Below are positions 20,698 to 34,640 of a stretch of DNA of 64,000 nucleotides, in pieces (positions within the stretch are counted from its first letter, which is position 1; the number at the start of each line of letters is the position of its first letter). The position numbers were made by a program, and so were the translations under genes. The notes below the pieces were generated by a model. The model saw only the letters and a list, made by a program, of their open reading frames with translations, searched no databases and was not told where the DNA came from. Source of the DNA: Batillaria attramentaria (taxonomy: Eukaryota; Mollusca; Gastropoda; Batillariidae); assembly GCA_018292915.2 (NCBI GenBank), contig JACVVK020000152.1, positions 1,010,001-1,074,000 on the forward strand, written 5' to 3'.

Positions 20698-20977
20698 TGG
20701 GCCCGCATGTAAAAGTCGGGGTTAGGGAGTTTAGCCCCGGCTTAGAGTCTAACCTCGAACTAAACTAGCTCTAGGGTTACATTTTCTGTTGTTTTATTGT
20801 TTTAGATCAGGAAGCGGGTCCATTCTAGAAAGGTGCCTACGCCGTTAGAGAAGGATTCTTGTCTTTCTTTCTTCTCTTCCCTTTGTATTTAATTTGCTTT
20901 TGGGTTTCTTTTGTCCTAGTCTGAGTTAGGCCCGTAGCCGTGGGTTAAATTATCCTCGAGTTTTGCATACGGGCCCA
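20698..20977 (-). mobile_element. MITE with GGGCCCG ends, copy 2 (inverted)
   Basis: Reverse-oriented relative to 7131-7400 and 48404-48710; shares gggcccgcatgtaaaagtc and the core gaagcgggtccattc. Confidence 0.75.
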
Positions 20978-21188
20978 GGGCTATTATCATATTCGAGGTC
21001 AAGACTATGTGTATCAGCCGACCTGGTATTTGCACATGGGTAAGACAATGCTGACGTAAAATCACGAGTGCGAGTGACTATGTCATTTATCAATACCTGC
21101 CGGACGGCGATAACCACACTACTGGTTATTTTACTGCTCTGCCACGCTGATACATGTGAAGATTGTGTGTGTTTAACTCAGTTCCTAC

Positions 21189-21821
21189 GCTCCCAACAAA
21201 AAGCTTTCCGAAGTGTGAAAAAAGTTTACAGAGTCGACCGTGCAAGGACAGTCAACTCTGTCACAGTTGCAGAGTTCACACAGTGTCCAGAAACCGCGAC
21301 AAAACCGTGCCGAAAAACTGCCCCCACTTCCTGTCGGGGTCCGTCCACGCTACTGTGCACACGATCCCCGTGCAGCCCGGCTCATTATGTGACCACGCCG
21401 CGGATACGTCAGTTTAGACGACTGAGCGATGTCGGACATGGCGCAAATTATGCTACTACCGGTAAGTACACTCGTGTTTGTACATTAGCAATTTCGTTTC
21501 TTGCGTAAACATTTCAGCTCGCATACGAGCGACACTGACCAAATTCAAAAGTGACACGACTTGTTTGGGGATCACTGCGGACAGTACTGACTCGGTCACG
21601 GCTGCCGTGATGACCACTGCACGGACGGATGACCACTGCACGGAGATGTGCACAGTAGCGTGGACGGACCCCGACAGGAAGTGGGGGCAGTTTTTCGGCA
21701 CGGTTTTGTCGCGGTTTCTGGACACTATGTGAACTCTGCAACTGCGACAGAGTTGACTGTGCTTGCACGGTCGACTCTGTACAATTTTGTTCACACTTCG
21801 GGAAGCTTTTGGTTGGGATCT
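21189..21821 (+). mobile_element. TTAA-flanked long-TIR element, copy 1 (0.63 kb)
   Basis: Inverted arms of about 170 bases: left ctcccaacaaaaagctttcc to ctactgtgcac; right is its complement ending ggaagcttttggttgggatc, followed by TTAA at 21822-21825. The left flank has lost the TTAA. Related to 54923-56667 and 31265-31640. Confidence 0.8.
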
Positions 21822-21911
21822 TTAAGTTTGGGGTTGTGTAACAGTGGTCTCCCATAAAATCATACTTGATTCAGTCTGCATGGATTTACAATTTGGCTTA
21901 GTGGGAGTGTT

Positions 21912-22005
21912 GCACTTTGACTAGACTCGTGTTTGCTGCAGTAAGAGCCGTTAGGGAATCGTAAATTTTGTCTGATTTTCGCATACAGGGCCAAAACCGA
22001 AAAAA
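21912..22005 (+). repeat. Dispersed repeat, copy 2 (pair of 18620-18720)
   Basis: actcgtgtttgctgcagtaa to ggccaaaaccgaaaaa. It lies 130 bases upstream of the gene B start codon. Confidence 0.65.
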
Positions 22006-22135
22006 GAGTCAAACACGTGGGATACTCGCGCGCAGTACGAAATGTGGAACTGTTTCTGACTGACGGTGCGTGTAGACAACAGGATACTTTGCATGGTAGT
22101 TTCGCCGTGTTTATAGAAAAGACAACAAAACAGTC

Positions 22136-22302
22136 ATGGTCTTTATAAAGCCGGGTGGAGCGATGTTGGCTTTTGTGGTGGAACTGGTTTGGCTTGGTGT
22201 CAATGTTGCCGACCCGTGCACAAAGACAGGACCGTGTTCCTGCAAGTCGGATCAAGGGACTATCGATCTTTCTGCCATTGCAAGTTCAGGCGGCAGTCCA
22301 GC
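22136..22302 (+). CDS. M6PR-like: Gene B exon 1
   Basis: Contains the start codon, signal peptide, [11 protein letters not shown] and GTIDLSAI. Donor gtaagt, phase 2. The intron opens directly into a GT then GA microsatellite. Confidence 0.88.
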
Positions 22303-22305
22303 GTA

Positions 22306-22385
<80 letters not shown>

Positions 22386-25300
22386 TTGGTGGATGTTGGT
22401 ACATGTATACACTGTTATCTAATTTTGTCACCAGTCACTCTTCTTCTTCTTCTTCTTATTGGTAGTAGTAACAGTAGTAGTAGTAGTAGTAGTAGTAGCA
22501 ATTATCATTTAAGCCTATGTGTATTTTGCTTTTGTTTTTGCTGTCACTTTTTTGTTTTTGTACCTCGGCCCGTTTGTTCTTTTGGTTTATTTTTCTTTCT
22601 CCCCCCCCCCTCAAACCCTGTGTGCACTTTGCTGTTGTTTTGTATGTCTCTTTTTTTGGGGGGGGGGGGGTGGGGGGTGGGGGGGGTCTGTTTCTTTCTT
22701 TTTATCCTTTTAAAATTATTTACTACTTTCTTCATTTGCTGTTGTTTTTGTTTTTGTTGTTTTTGTTTTTGTTTTAGTTGGTTTTTTTCCCTCAAATGCG
22801 CCCAAGGAACTCTCAAAGTAATAAAAACTTTGAACTTGAACTTAGCCAACTAAGCAATTCTAATTCTTCCCTTTGATAGTGGGACTAGCCGCCGGTCGCG
22901 ACTGATTGATTATCCCTCTTTCTGTGTGTTTGGTACGGTGCTTGGCACATACGGCAGAGCTAGCCACTCAGATGAGTGGGTGGGTGGGTGTTTAGGGGTT
23001 TAACGTCCTTTTCCACCACATATAGGCCGTGGGCCAGAGGCCTCTAAAAGGCCTAGTTTTTGAGTTTTTTCAAATTTGTGCAAATCACTAAATTTTAAGT
23101 GTACCTAAATGTAAATTTCACGCTGATTTCAAATCTGAAGAGATCCCAAACGTAAGTATGCGCACTACTTCAGAAAATGAGGTACAAGTCTGTGATGACC
23201 CTTCATAAGAAGTATCAATACTGTGATGTTTTGTGGCTGCAAATGATGCACTATTCTATTCAAAACAATCTGTCTTGTCCCTTTTGCCTATGACAATATA
23301 AACTATACATGATTAGTAAACAAATTTGGCAGTTAAGGTTACTTGCAGGTAGGAAAAATATAAGAGAGATAATAAGAAGATAAGAACTTTATTAATCCCC
23401 TCAGGAAAATTTATCGTGTACAGCTCTTGATCACATAATACACAGTACAACTATTATGACACAAGAACAAAATCTCCATGAAGAAATCAGCCATGCACCC
23501 ACACGCGCGTCCACCCATCACTATATATATGCACCCACACACTTAAGTCACTTATCCATAGTCATAGCATACACTCTTCTCATGCATACTGCCATGCCAC
23601 ACACCACAAAGTGAAATAACCTGCACACATAATACATACTACATAGTGAAGCTATGTATTATAATTACATTATTAAAAACAAATCTACAATTCAGGGGAT
23701 ACTACTATAGTTCATCATAGGTACTGATCTACTGGTGTACGCCTATGTAATTTACACCATGCATCCACGCACTCTTCACTCATACACCCATCAAATACAC
23801 TCCTGGCAGAAATACTGTTATGAATTTCATGATTAAGAAGAAAACTGTAATTCAAAATAATTCAGTCCATCACAAAAACAAAATCTCCACATAAAATCAA
23901 CCATGCTTTGCACACTTATCTGCTCATCCACATATCACATGCGCACACACACTCAGCCATCCGTACACTCCACACCTCCACGCCATACATCACCTGGTGA
24001 AATACATTCGGATTTCCAATGCACTAGTCATCTTGCCTCATAATTTCAAAGATAATATAAAAAGAACTAAAACTGTTAGAATACTTTGAGAACACAACCA
24101 CAGCAGGGGTTATTTCACTTTAGCAGCACACTGTACAGCGCAACAGGTAGTGGACGGCACGCTCTGAAAACAGACTAAGACCTACAGTTATCTGATCAAA
24201 GCTAAGTTCTAATCATCAATTAAACGCTTTAGTAGCTTCAGGCAAGAAAGATCTCCTATGCCTTTAAGTTTGGCTTGCAGGAGTAATTATTCTCCCACTG
24301 AATGTACTTCTCTGGCCCTCGATGAGGCTGAACAGGGGGTGTCAGACACTGGACATGACAGAGATGGTTTTTTTCCCAAGTCTCTTATAATAAATTATCA
24401 CTTCAAGCCTCTTCTGGGGTTTCCCCACCACTGACTCAGCTTTCTTTACAACTTTGTCCACTCTACCCCTGTCCTGTTTTGAGATCTGACTACCCCAACA
24501 GACACAGCCCAAGAAGAGGACACTGCCTACAAAAAGTACAATGGACATGTATACATGTGTGTAAAACATGTTCAGAGTTTTCTCACTAGCATCAAAAGAG
24601 TGTAATTTCCTCAAGGAGTACAGTCTGGATTGAGATTTCTTTATCACATGACCAGTGTTAGCATTCCAGTTCAGTCTGCTGTCAATAATCACCCCCAAGT
24701 ATATAATATATAGGTCAACCCTCTGAAATACCTCCCCCTTAATATCTACAGGATCAACATACTTGGCTTTTTTCCCTGAAATCAATGACCATTTCTCTGG
24801 TCTTACCAATACTGAGATGTAAATAATGACACCACTCAACAAAGTTTATTGTAAAGATGGGCAACAAACATCATAATATATTATATTGGGAATGAGGAGA
24901 TTGAGACGCAGCAGTATGCAATAAAGCTGAAAAACAAAACAAAAAAAATCCTGACTGAGTACAGTGCCATTAGTATTTAAAACGATAAATTGAACAGCAT
25001 AATGAAACAGTAATGCTCATAATTACTTACAATACAAGGCAGAAAACTGCATGGTCTGTTTTCACGGTCTCTTGGTGTAGCACCTGAATGCCCTGTCTCA
25101 TCATCTGACTGGTCTGTGAGAATTTAAACTGGTGTTGTCACACTCTCAGATATTGTGGCTTTAATTGTTAATACCTCAGACGTCACTGTCAGAATTTACA
25201 CTGGCATTGCCTTAGCCCCCAATGCCAATGCTGTGGCTTTACCAGTAATTTCTGTCACCTCAGATATCACTGTCATACTCTGATGTGTCACTGTCACAAT

Positions 25301-28300
25301 CTGAAGCACCATCACACACCTGGCTCTCAGCTTCATCTGCACTGTTAGCTACATGTAAGATGTCTTGTGCAGTGGCAAGAATCTTTCTCTTTACAGTCCC
25401 ACTGACATCAGCAAATTTGTCCAGCCAAACTTCATTAATAGAAGTACCACACATCCACACCAATAAATTGAACAAGCCCACAAGAACCATCTCCATAGCA
25501 TGCTCCGTTGTGAGATCCTTGCTGTCAGCAGGCCATACTGCTGGTGATGTCACTGACATGACCTGCTCCCTCAGATACATGCTCCCATGGTAAAGTTGCC
25601 TCTTGTTGGCCTCATCTGAAAAATATTGTACCAGCAACAGGCATATAGTGACCTTAGGCAGGATGCTTGGCACAGCTGAAATACTCCCCGATCCCCTCCA
25701 AACAACTCAATTAGTACTAATCTAGGAAGTAGTGGAACTCTCAATTTTTTTTTTTTTTTTTAATATACGCTATTCATCGTGCTACGTTGAAGTGACCGTG
25801 ACTACAAAGAAGTCTAGACCTGTCTATATATTATGAGGTCCGGCAACGTAATTATCAAGATCACTGAAAAATGCTCATATTATCATTGTGATTACATACT
25901 ATTTTCACGAACTTCTCATTCAGTTTAATAAATCAAACCTAATCCGAAGCACCACGTACAAAAGTTGCAGAAACTTACCTTGAACTATGATATGCCTGTA
26001 ATCGATTGTAGCATTTCTTGTGAAACCCTGCCTCGTCAACGTTGAGGTCACTAAAGGCTTCCAAAGAATGACGAGCGACGTCTCCTTGAGTGCAGACGAA
26101 CAAAGACCACCTTTCGCGACATTCCGAGACTCTTTGCATCGTTTTCTCGCTGAAAGAAAACTGTTTCACTACTGTTGGTCGCCCGTACAAGCGTCGGCAG
26201 CCATGTTTGTTTCCAAGCGTAGTCTCTTTCTGATTGGTCGAAAAATTAATTTATTCATCAAGTGAATGAATCGGCGCCTCTTCAGTAAAATCCGATTACC
26301 TCCCTTACAAGCTCTTTCTAATTATCTTTCATCCGCGATTAAAAACCAGTGCGCAACATTTCAGCTGAGATCTCCCAGTTTCTATCTAGTTATGGTGTAT
26401 TATTGATGATAAAAACCAGAAAATGTCATTTGCATTGCAAAAATATTTTATGACACGAAAACCGAGGGCGGCCCACGGCCTAATACGGTTGATATCAAAG
26501 ACGGGGCAACGATGAGAAAGCCAGCACAAATATTTGGCCCCAGCCGGGATACGAACTCACGACCCGAGCATTAGAAGAGCAACGCTCTACCATTCGGCTA
26601 TCCCGGCTCCCCCCACTCAGATGAACACTGACCTGTAGAAGCTCTTTGTTTTACCATTGGTGCAACACATTACAGCCCCCCCCCCCTCTCCCTGCCCCTA
26701 TTCCTGGTAGCCAAATATTTTGTGCTGACCTTTTCCTCGTTGCCCCGTCTTTGAGACGTTAAACTCCCAAACACCCGCCCACCTACTCACACGTCTGTTT
26801 CTTTCTCCCAGCTGCTTTTAGTCGAAGTCTCGTGATCCTCATCAGAGCCGTAGCACAGCTCCTAAAAGTGCTCCGGCCGTAAAAAATAAATAAATAAAAA
26901 GGTACGGTCCCTGGCCATTATGTTCTCCTCAACTTCAACGGAAAACAAAAGAACTAACTGTTATTTGTTTGAACGGGGAAACGCAAGTTAAAAAATATTT
27001 TGATGAAGAGACTTTATTTTGGAAGAACTTTTGCTTTAGAAACCCTCCTGACTGTACTCATGAAGACGAGGGTTTTTTTTTTTTTTTTGGGGGGGGGGGG
27101 GGGGTGTTGCCCAAAAGTGGTCCGGCCATGGCCGGAGTGGCCGGTAGGGCTGCTACGGCCCTGTCCTCATTCATTTGAAGTTTGGATTTTTGTGCAGATT
27201 TCAGGATCAGCCTGATTCTCAGGGAAAATACAAATTTTCGTACAACCCATGCAATCCGTTTACTGAGGGATCGTGCACAGATGTGGCAGTAAGTCTGTAG
27301 TTTGTTATTTAACGTTTCCACTTCAAACGCCGTCACCATTGCACCGCTTCCAGAAGCTCGGAATACACCCAATCCTCACCCTCACCCCCACCCCCACCCC
27401 CACCCCCACCTCCAATCTCACGGAAGGCACTTTGTTTTGATGAGGGACGAGTTAAATCGGATCATTATCATAATTTAATTTCAGTTATGGAATTTACAGT
27501 TTACTTGAGATGAAAGCCCGAGTGCCCCTTTCCTTCACGGACCTAGCAACCACCAAACATTCCCTTGCTCAAGGCATACAACCCTGTTCCGAGTCCGTCG
27601 ATAACTCTAGGCTCCTGCCAAGTCGGGCTAACCGAGGCCGAGCCGAGCTAAGTGATATCTAAAGAAGGAAAAAACAAAAATACTCGGTGACAAGGAAAGT
27701 GGACAGTTGCGAACAATCTTGACGTCCCCGTGTTATTTCACAGTGTGCCCAGAAGCGGTGAAGACTGTCGCATTCAGTTCACCAGCACAGTACATTCTCA
27801 GCCTGTTTCGAGATTATTGCCTGCGTGAGTTGTCTCCCTTGTCGCAACAAACACGCACTTTTCGTGGCAGAGCACAAAGCCGGCACGAAAAACGCATGCA
27901 TGCTGCGGGTCCGTGTATGCACGGAGGACAACTCATGCAGGCATTTTCTTTCTTAGGTATCACTTAGCTCGGCTCGGTCTTGGTTAGCCCGACTTGGCCG
28001 TCGTCGCAGGGGCCTAGAGTTGTCGACGGACCTGGAACAGGGCTGCAAAGCATACGACTTTTATTTTCGACTGTGACTTCACGGCCATCTAGGGGGTTCT
28101 CTCCGGGTACTCCGGCTTCCTCCCCCTCTGCTTTTGGAAATGTTCATCCCACCAGATTTGGAAAATAAATGCACTTCTAAATTCCGAAATTTAAATAGCT
28201 GAGCTGACCCTTCGCACCACGTGATTGTAATGTGTTTATGTCCAGTGTGTGAGAGAATGCGTGTGATTCACGTGAGCGTGCGTGTTGACTTACTTCCGCT

Positions 28301-29127
28301 GTGTGGAACGTATTAATTGTTCCTAATAACACTAAGGCATAGTGTCATTACACACACAACCGATCTTTATTGTTCCTGCTTCCCACTACCCCCCCCCCCC
28401 CCCCCCCCCCCAGCCCACCCTTTGTGTGTCGTCATGCAAACGCCATCAAAAAAAAAAGAAAAAAAGCCAGTACATGTTTTCGAGTGGGAACCCTGAGGTG
28501 CGCTCTCCATTTCTGGGTAAGCTTCGGGCCGTACTGGCAGTGCCGCTGTGTGGAACGAACTGTTCCTAATGACAAACGCTGTCAACATCAACCAGTCACA
28601 ATGTTTTGCTGACAGGCGTGTCAAGTGGAAAACGATGGGTCCGTCCAGTACCCTACTGGCAGCCAAGACTCGGCCGACTTCCAGCAGGATCCCACGTCTG
28701 GAGCGCCTATGATAGTCTACACGTCGACTGACACTTCTGGAACAACCAGGTAAGGCTTGTCAAAACAACAACAACAACAACAACAACAGCTACAATAACC
28801 AGCCCCTGTAGTGTAGTGGTTAGCACTTCGGACCATGGATCGGGAGACGCGGGTTCGAGTCCCAGCCGAGGAAAGCGGGATTTTTCCTACCTAGAGTGAG
28901 CGAGTTAAGTTTTTAGGGCTTAACGCCGGGCAAGCAACAAAACTAATTCGAAATCAGTTTTGTCTGTTGTCTCCTATGCGTGTATTGGCCCTTTTGGGTT
29001 TCGACGTAATATCAGACAAAGACAAATGGTCTTTGTTGCTTGCACAACTCTATCCATCTGTAAATACTACTATCCCTCCTTCCCCCCAGCTCATTTTATG
29101 GAGATCCCAGCTGTATATTGTGAAAGT

Positions 29128-29192
<65 letters not shown>

Positions 29193-29202
29193 CGCGTGTG
29201 TT

Positions 29203-29260
<58 letters not shown>

Positions 29261-29269
29261 TTTTTCTCT

Positions 29270-29342
<73 letters not shown>

Positions 29343-32236
29343 GCTCTGAGCCAGCGTCTGCTGGGATACTGTGCTATATAAAAGCAATTTATTATTATTA
29401 TTATTATTATTACTATTAAGTCCACTCTTAGAAAAGAGACCAAGCATTCCCAACGAGTCATAATATCATGTTTTGACTCCTTGACAGGACGACTCAGGTG
29501 ACGCTGACGTGTGACAGTACTGGGGGGCCCGACACCTTGAGTGTACTCGGCGAGACTGGCGAAGGGACCGCTACATACGTGAGTGACAGTCATGCGTCTT
29601 GTGTTTCTCTTTCCTTCACGAACGAAAGCTAGCGCCTTTTAAATTAAAGAAATAGTGTACGAATGTAGATCCTCGGGTAGAGACGGGGGCTGTCGGTGGT
29701 CTAGTGGTTAAGAGACTTGCCACCAATGCGAGAGGTCGGGGGCTCGAGTCCCATTCGGGGCAAAGAATTTTTCCTTCTCGTATGTGGCACCGTTCATTCG
29801 GGCCGATCGTCGGGGGTTCTCTCCGGGTACTCCGGCTTCCTCCCCCTCTGCTCTGGAAATGTTCAGATCACCAAACCTGAAAAATAAATGCAATTCTAAC
29901 TTCTGAAATTTAAATAGCTGAGCTGACCCTTCGCACCACGTGATTGTAATGTGTTTATGTCCAGCGTGTGAGAGAATGCGTGTGATTCACGTGAGCGTGC
30001 GTGTTGGGTTCAGTTCGCGGCGCTTTGAGCCGATTCATGAAATTGGGTAAAGCGCCTATACAATACTCATTATTATTATTATTATAACTCCACATGCGCA
30101 CGCACGGTTGCATACGAAGCGCTTGCAAGATGTACAAAATGTTGCCGCCCGAATTGTGACTCTGTCAAAAAAATAATCAGACCATGTTACTTCCATCCTG
30201 AAAGAACTGCACTGGCAGCCTCTCAAACTTCGCATTGACCACAAACTTCTGTCCCTTGTGTTCTCCTGTGTCCATGGAAAGTCCCCGCAGTATCTCTCCC
30301 TTCAGATACTCCATCCCGCACTCTTCGTTCCTCATCTCAGTCCTGCTTGTCCATTCCTGGGTATCGGGGAGCCGGGGTGGTCGAATGGTAGAGCGTTGGA
30401 CTTCTAATGCTCGGGTCGTGAGTTCGATCCCGGCTGGGGCCAAATATTTGTGCTGGCTTTTTCATCGTTGCCCCTTCTTTGATATCACCCTATGTGGTGG
30501 AATAGGACGTTAAACCCCCAAACACCCACCCACCCACCCATTCCTGGGTATCATGACACCACCACCAAGAAGCGCTTTGGGGCTCGCTCTTTTAAGTGCT
30601 CTGCCCCTGCTCTGCGGAACGCTCTGCCACCTTACTTGAAATCCAGCACCTCCACCGAGTCTTTCAAGAGCCACCTGAAGACTCATCTTTTCTCATACCC
30701 CATCCCCCCCTCCCCCACCCTGCACCCCCCCCCCCCCCCTGCTACGAGCATGCTGCGCATGGAGTTTTTTTTCAGCGCGTTGCAAGACATCATGATCGTC
30801 ATATCACATTTATGCACTTTTAAATCTACGGTTCAGTTTCAGGAAACACCGTAAGCACTTTTGAAAAACCATAAAAAAGACAGTGGGCCAATGAGAAAAA
30901 CGAAGCTTTTTTTTAACTGCCCGTAATTAAACAGTATTGTATTGCCCTGCTCATTTCTAAACAATCGAAACGGCAGTTAGGAGATTTCCTGTACTAAGCC
31001 GTTTGGAATCGGTTATGCACTTCGCTTTGTTCGGTTTCTTCTTGAAGTTCTAGATTTTCTAGATCCGTTTCTTCATGTTGTAATTAGCTTGCTAAGCAAA
31101 CTCGCTGTTTAAAGTGCGCATTCAAACATTTCTAGATGGTTCTGTTACATGGCCGTTGTTCGTGTGCATTATCCAGTGGCAGTTTTCTTCAGATGCAGTG
31201 CAGACCTGGATAATTACGAATTCAGCTTCAAGGTCTGCAATCTCAGCAAAAAGCCGCAATTATTGCGTTTTTTTTTTTTTTTCAAAAACTGCAACTCCTT
31301 CGACTGTGCATAATCCCGGCAACTCTGTCACAGCTGCAGTTTTCAGCGCTTCGGGGACCCTCATAAAACCAGAGCACGTTTGCCGTGACATTATTTGGCT
31401 TTTGGTCAGTGAGCGAGACACATCGCTACAGTGTCTAGCGGATGCTGAATGCTGCACGATCTTTCTCGCTCAGTGTCAAAACGCAAACTGAGCTGTGAAA
31501 TCAGGCTGTCTTTGGCTTTTATTGGGGCTTCAGGGACGCTGAAAACTCTGCAACTGTGACAGAGTTGACTGTGCTTGCACGGTCGACTCTGTAAAATGTT
31601 TTCACACTTCGGAAAGCTTTTTGTTGGGAGCTTTAGATCTTTAATCACGTTTCCCTTTAGTTTTTGCCAAGCTTGCACATTTTTCTCTGCACTCGGCGGC
31701 GATTGCGACTCCGACTGCAAACTAACCTAACGACATGCATCAAGACTCTTTGATACTAAATGGATTGGATATCTTTTCAAGTGTCGCTTCATTGTTGGAC
31801 ATCCGATTATCAGCTAGATTAATCCGGTTTTTAGAAATGAGTTCCAGTTTCCACAAAATGATTTGAATACGAGAATTGATACGAGAATACGAGAACGAGA
31901 ATTGATAGTAAAAATTGAAAGGGCTGCCAGTTTCTCTTTTTGATGTTTCGTTAGGAGCTCATTGTGACACCCGGATTAGCTGCCTGAAGTAAAATGAAGA
32001 ACATGCTACGTGCTCTTACGTGAATGCGCGGTGAAAGAGATAGTTGCACCGGCCCCGTAGTGTAGTGATTAGCACTTCGAACCATGGACCTAAAGAGACC
32101 CGGGTTCGAGTCCCAGCCGAAGAAAGCGGGATTTTTCTTACCTAGGTCGGCTCCTACCCAGAGCGGGTGTGCTATTGGGCCAACGGGGAGGCTGTTTCCA
32201 CACAGACGAGATTCACCCACTTCACGGGTGTGACTT

Positions 32237-32270
<34 letters not shown>

Positions 32271-34511
32271 CTTCCCTTGGTATGACACGTCTTATGATGT
32301 GGATGATTACACGGCCCGTATTTATGATAAGAAGCGTGGAATGCGGCCCTGTCCCGCAGTCCCAAACCACACGGACCTCCATAGCATCATTTTACCACCA
32401 TCCTTGTCTCCATCATCATGCATAATAAAAACTGCCCTAGCGTTCGAGCCCTCCTTGGATTCCACCCATGACCTGGGAGGAACACCACTGGAACTGGCGA
32501 AGAGCTGGGGTAGCGAAAAAAAAAAAAAAAAAAAGAAGAGATAGTTGCACTGACCCTTTTGTTGCATCTGTGCCTTCTGCCTGTGAATGATTGAATGGTC
32601 TGCACGGTCGTTCTTCCTTCTTCTTGACTTGCTAATGTGATCTTTCTTCGCATGCTCCTGACGTCACTTCCTGTATATGGAATGACGTGGACAGGCGATG
32701 ACGCTGACCAGCAAGCACTGCTGCCCCAGCTCGGGGCCCGGACCCGGACCCGGACCTGACGTCACAGTGTCTGTAGAAATATCTGTTGGAACCATTCTCT
32801 GCATTGTGTAAGTGCCTCAGTCTGTTCTCTCACTTCAGTTAGATAACTCTTGAGAACCCCGACCACCCCCCTGCCCGCTACATGATAGACTGGTTAAAAA
32901 GAACAAGCCACTGCACACCAGTAGGAGCCACTTCAAGACACCATAACGCAAAGCGTGGGCCTTCCCGCTGTAGATGATTGTTTAATAGTGGCTTGAAATG
33001 GCTCCTGGTGATCTGAAGATTTCAAGTAAAATTGAAAACACGATACTAAAACATAAGATACAGCGGTATAATTATCATCTTCTCACGTTCACAAGGTAGA
33101 TACACACTTGAATCATCAGCTGCCTTGTAGCATCACGTTTGGTAAAACGCAGTAGGTAAAAAAACAAACAAACAAACAAACAAACAAACAAACAAAAAAC
33201 CCAAACAAAAAAAACAAAAAAAACAAACGTCCAAGATAAATGGCCTTTTCTGGCGGAAATTTTATGTCTTGAAGGAGACGTGGACGGATCTGCTGTTTTT
33301 CTTTTTAATATCTCAGAAACCATAAAGCTCACAGACTCGAAGTTCATACAACGGGCATACAACGCTGTGGAAATATTTTCATCGAATGCGCTGAATCCGG
33401 GCATCAGAATCAGTCACTTGGGACACAGGGTAGCATTGGAAACCATTGTAGTGACTCGGGTTGGCCTATATGTTGTTATACGTACGTAGAAGCGTACCGC
33501 GTACCGAGCAGACACTGTGGTTGTGGACTGAACACCAACTCGACAGCGGGCATTGGTGCTTATTTTTCGCGACATGGTCGTATCGGCGTGTAGTACAGTA
33601 CAGGTAGGGAAGCGTTTGGCCCCCAAAAGTCAGATTTCTCTACTATTAAAAGCCGCAATGTCACCAAGATGGCCGCAGTGGCCAAAAGGAACATCTATTC
33701 ATTTAGCAAACAGCTTTAGAGCTTTCGAAGTGGCAGGTCCCCCCCCCCCCCCTCAGAATTCATTACGAACACGGAGACTTTAATGTCACGAACAAAATGG
33801 ACTTAAAATCCCATTTTGACCAAAAGTGGACTCACTGTGTTTTGCCGTTACAGTGCTCCACTGACTTTCTTGCTAGGTTCGGGGAGCCGGGGTGGCCGAA
33901 TGGTAGAGCATTGGACTTCTAATGCTCGGGTCGTGAGTTCGTATTCCGGCTAGGGCCAAATATTTATGCCGGCTTTTTCATCGTTGCCCCGTCTTTGATA
34001 TCACCCGTATGTGGTGGAAAAGGACGTTAAAACTCCAAACACCCATCCACCCTTGCTAGGTTGATGAATTGTAAAACTTTAAAATTATGAATTTCAAAAT
34101 TCTGTCCGTTCGTGTGCGTGAGGAAATTGACTGAGACACTACAACACAACTTGCTATTGTTTGTGAGCGGGAGGGAATTGACTGAGACACTACAACACAA
34201 CTTGCTATTGTTTGTGAGCGGGAGGGAAAGAAAGAAAGAAAACTAAACATAATTGCAAAACACTCAATAATTCCTTACAGCACACACCAACATGAAGTCC
34301 GAGTCGCATAGCTAAATAGCTCAGCACGTTTCGTAAGCTTGTTTGATGATGCAGTTCGTTTTGAATGTTTCAGCTTCGTCGTCGTGCTTGTTGTGTATGT
34401 GGGGGTGGGGATCGCAATACAGAAAGGAGTTCGCAAAGCCCAGGGAAAAGAAGTCATCCCTAACTACAACTTCTGGTCCTCTTTACCTGGTCTCATAAAG
34501 GTAAGGCGCTC

Positions 34512-34543
<32 letters not shown>

Positions 34544-34599
34544 GTCACGTGTGTGTGTGTGTTCACGTGTGTGTGTGTGTTCACGTGTGTGTGTGTGTT

Positions 34600-34640
<41 letters not shown>

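Larger units (their letters stand above)
23023..26482 (-). mobile_element. TAGGC-ended DNA transposon, copy 2 (3.46 kb)
   Basis: Inverted ends TAGGCCGTGGGCC on both sides and a direct ATA (23020-23022, 26483-26485). Subterminal ttcaaatctgaagag is shared with copy 1. Minus-strand ORFs at 25977-26190 and 25260-25673 belong to the element; a LINE fragment occupies about 23365-24880. The host site is a SINE whose uninterrupted form is known from sister copies, so the ends are exact. Confidence 0.85.
22975..26612 (-). mobile_element. SINE family 2, minus copy, split by a 3.46 kb transposon
   Basis: 22975-23022 (tail) and 26483-26612 (body and head, ccgggatacgaactcacgac) join into one SINE if 23023-26482 plus one ATA is removed. 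Confidence 0.85.

Noticed and set aside
21068..21508. 146-codon ORF starting with a hydrophobic, Cys-rich sequence just upstream of gene B
   Set aside because: Most of it lies in the inverted arm of the TTAA-type element and reads through repeat sequence found elsewhere; not a receptor exon.
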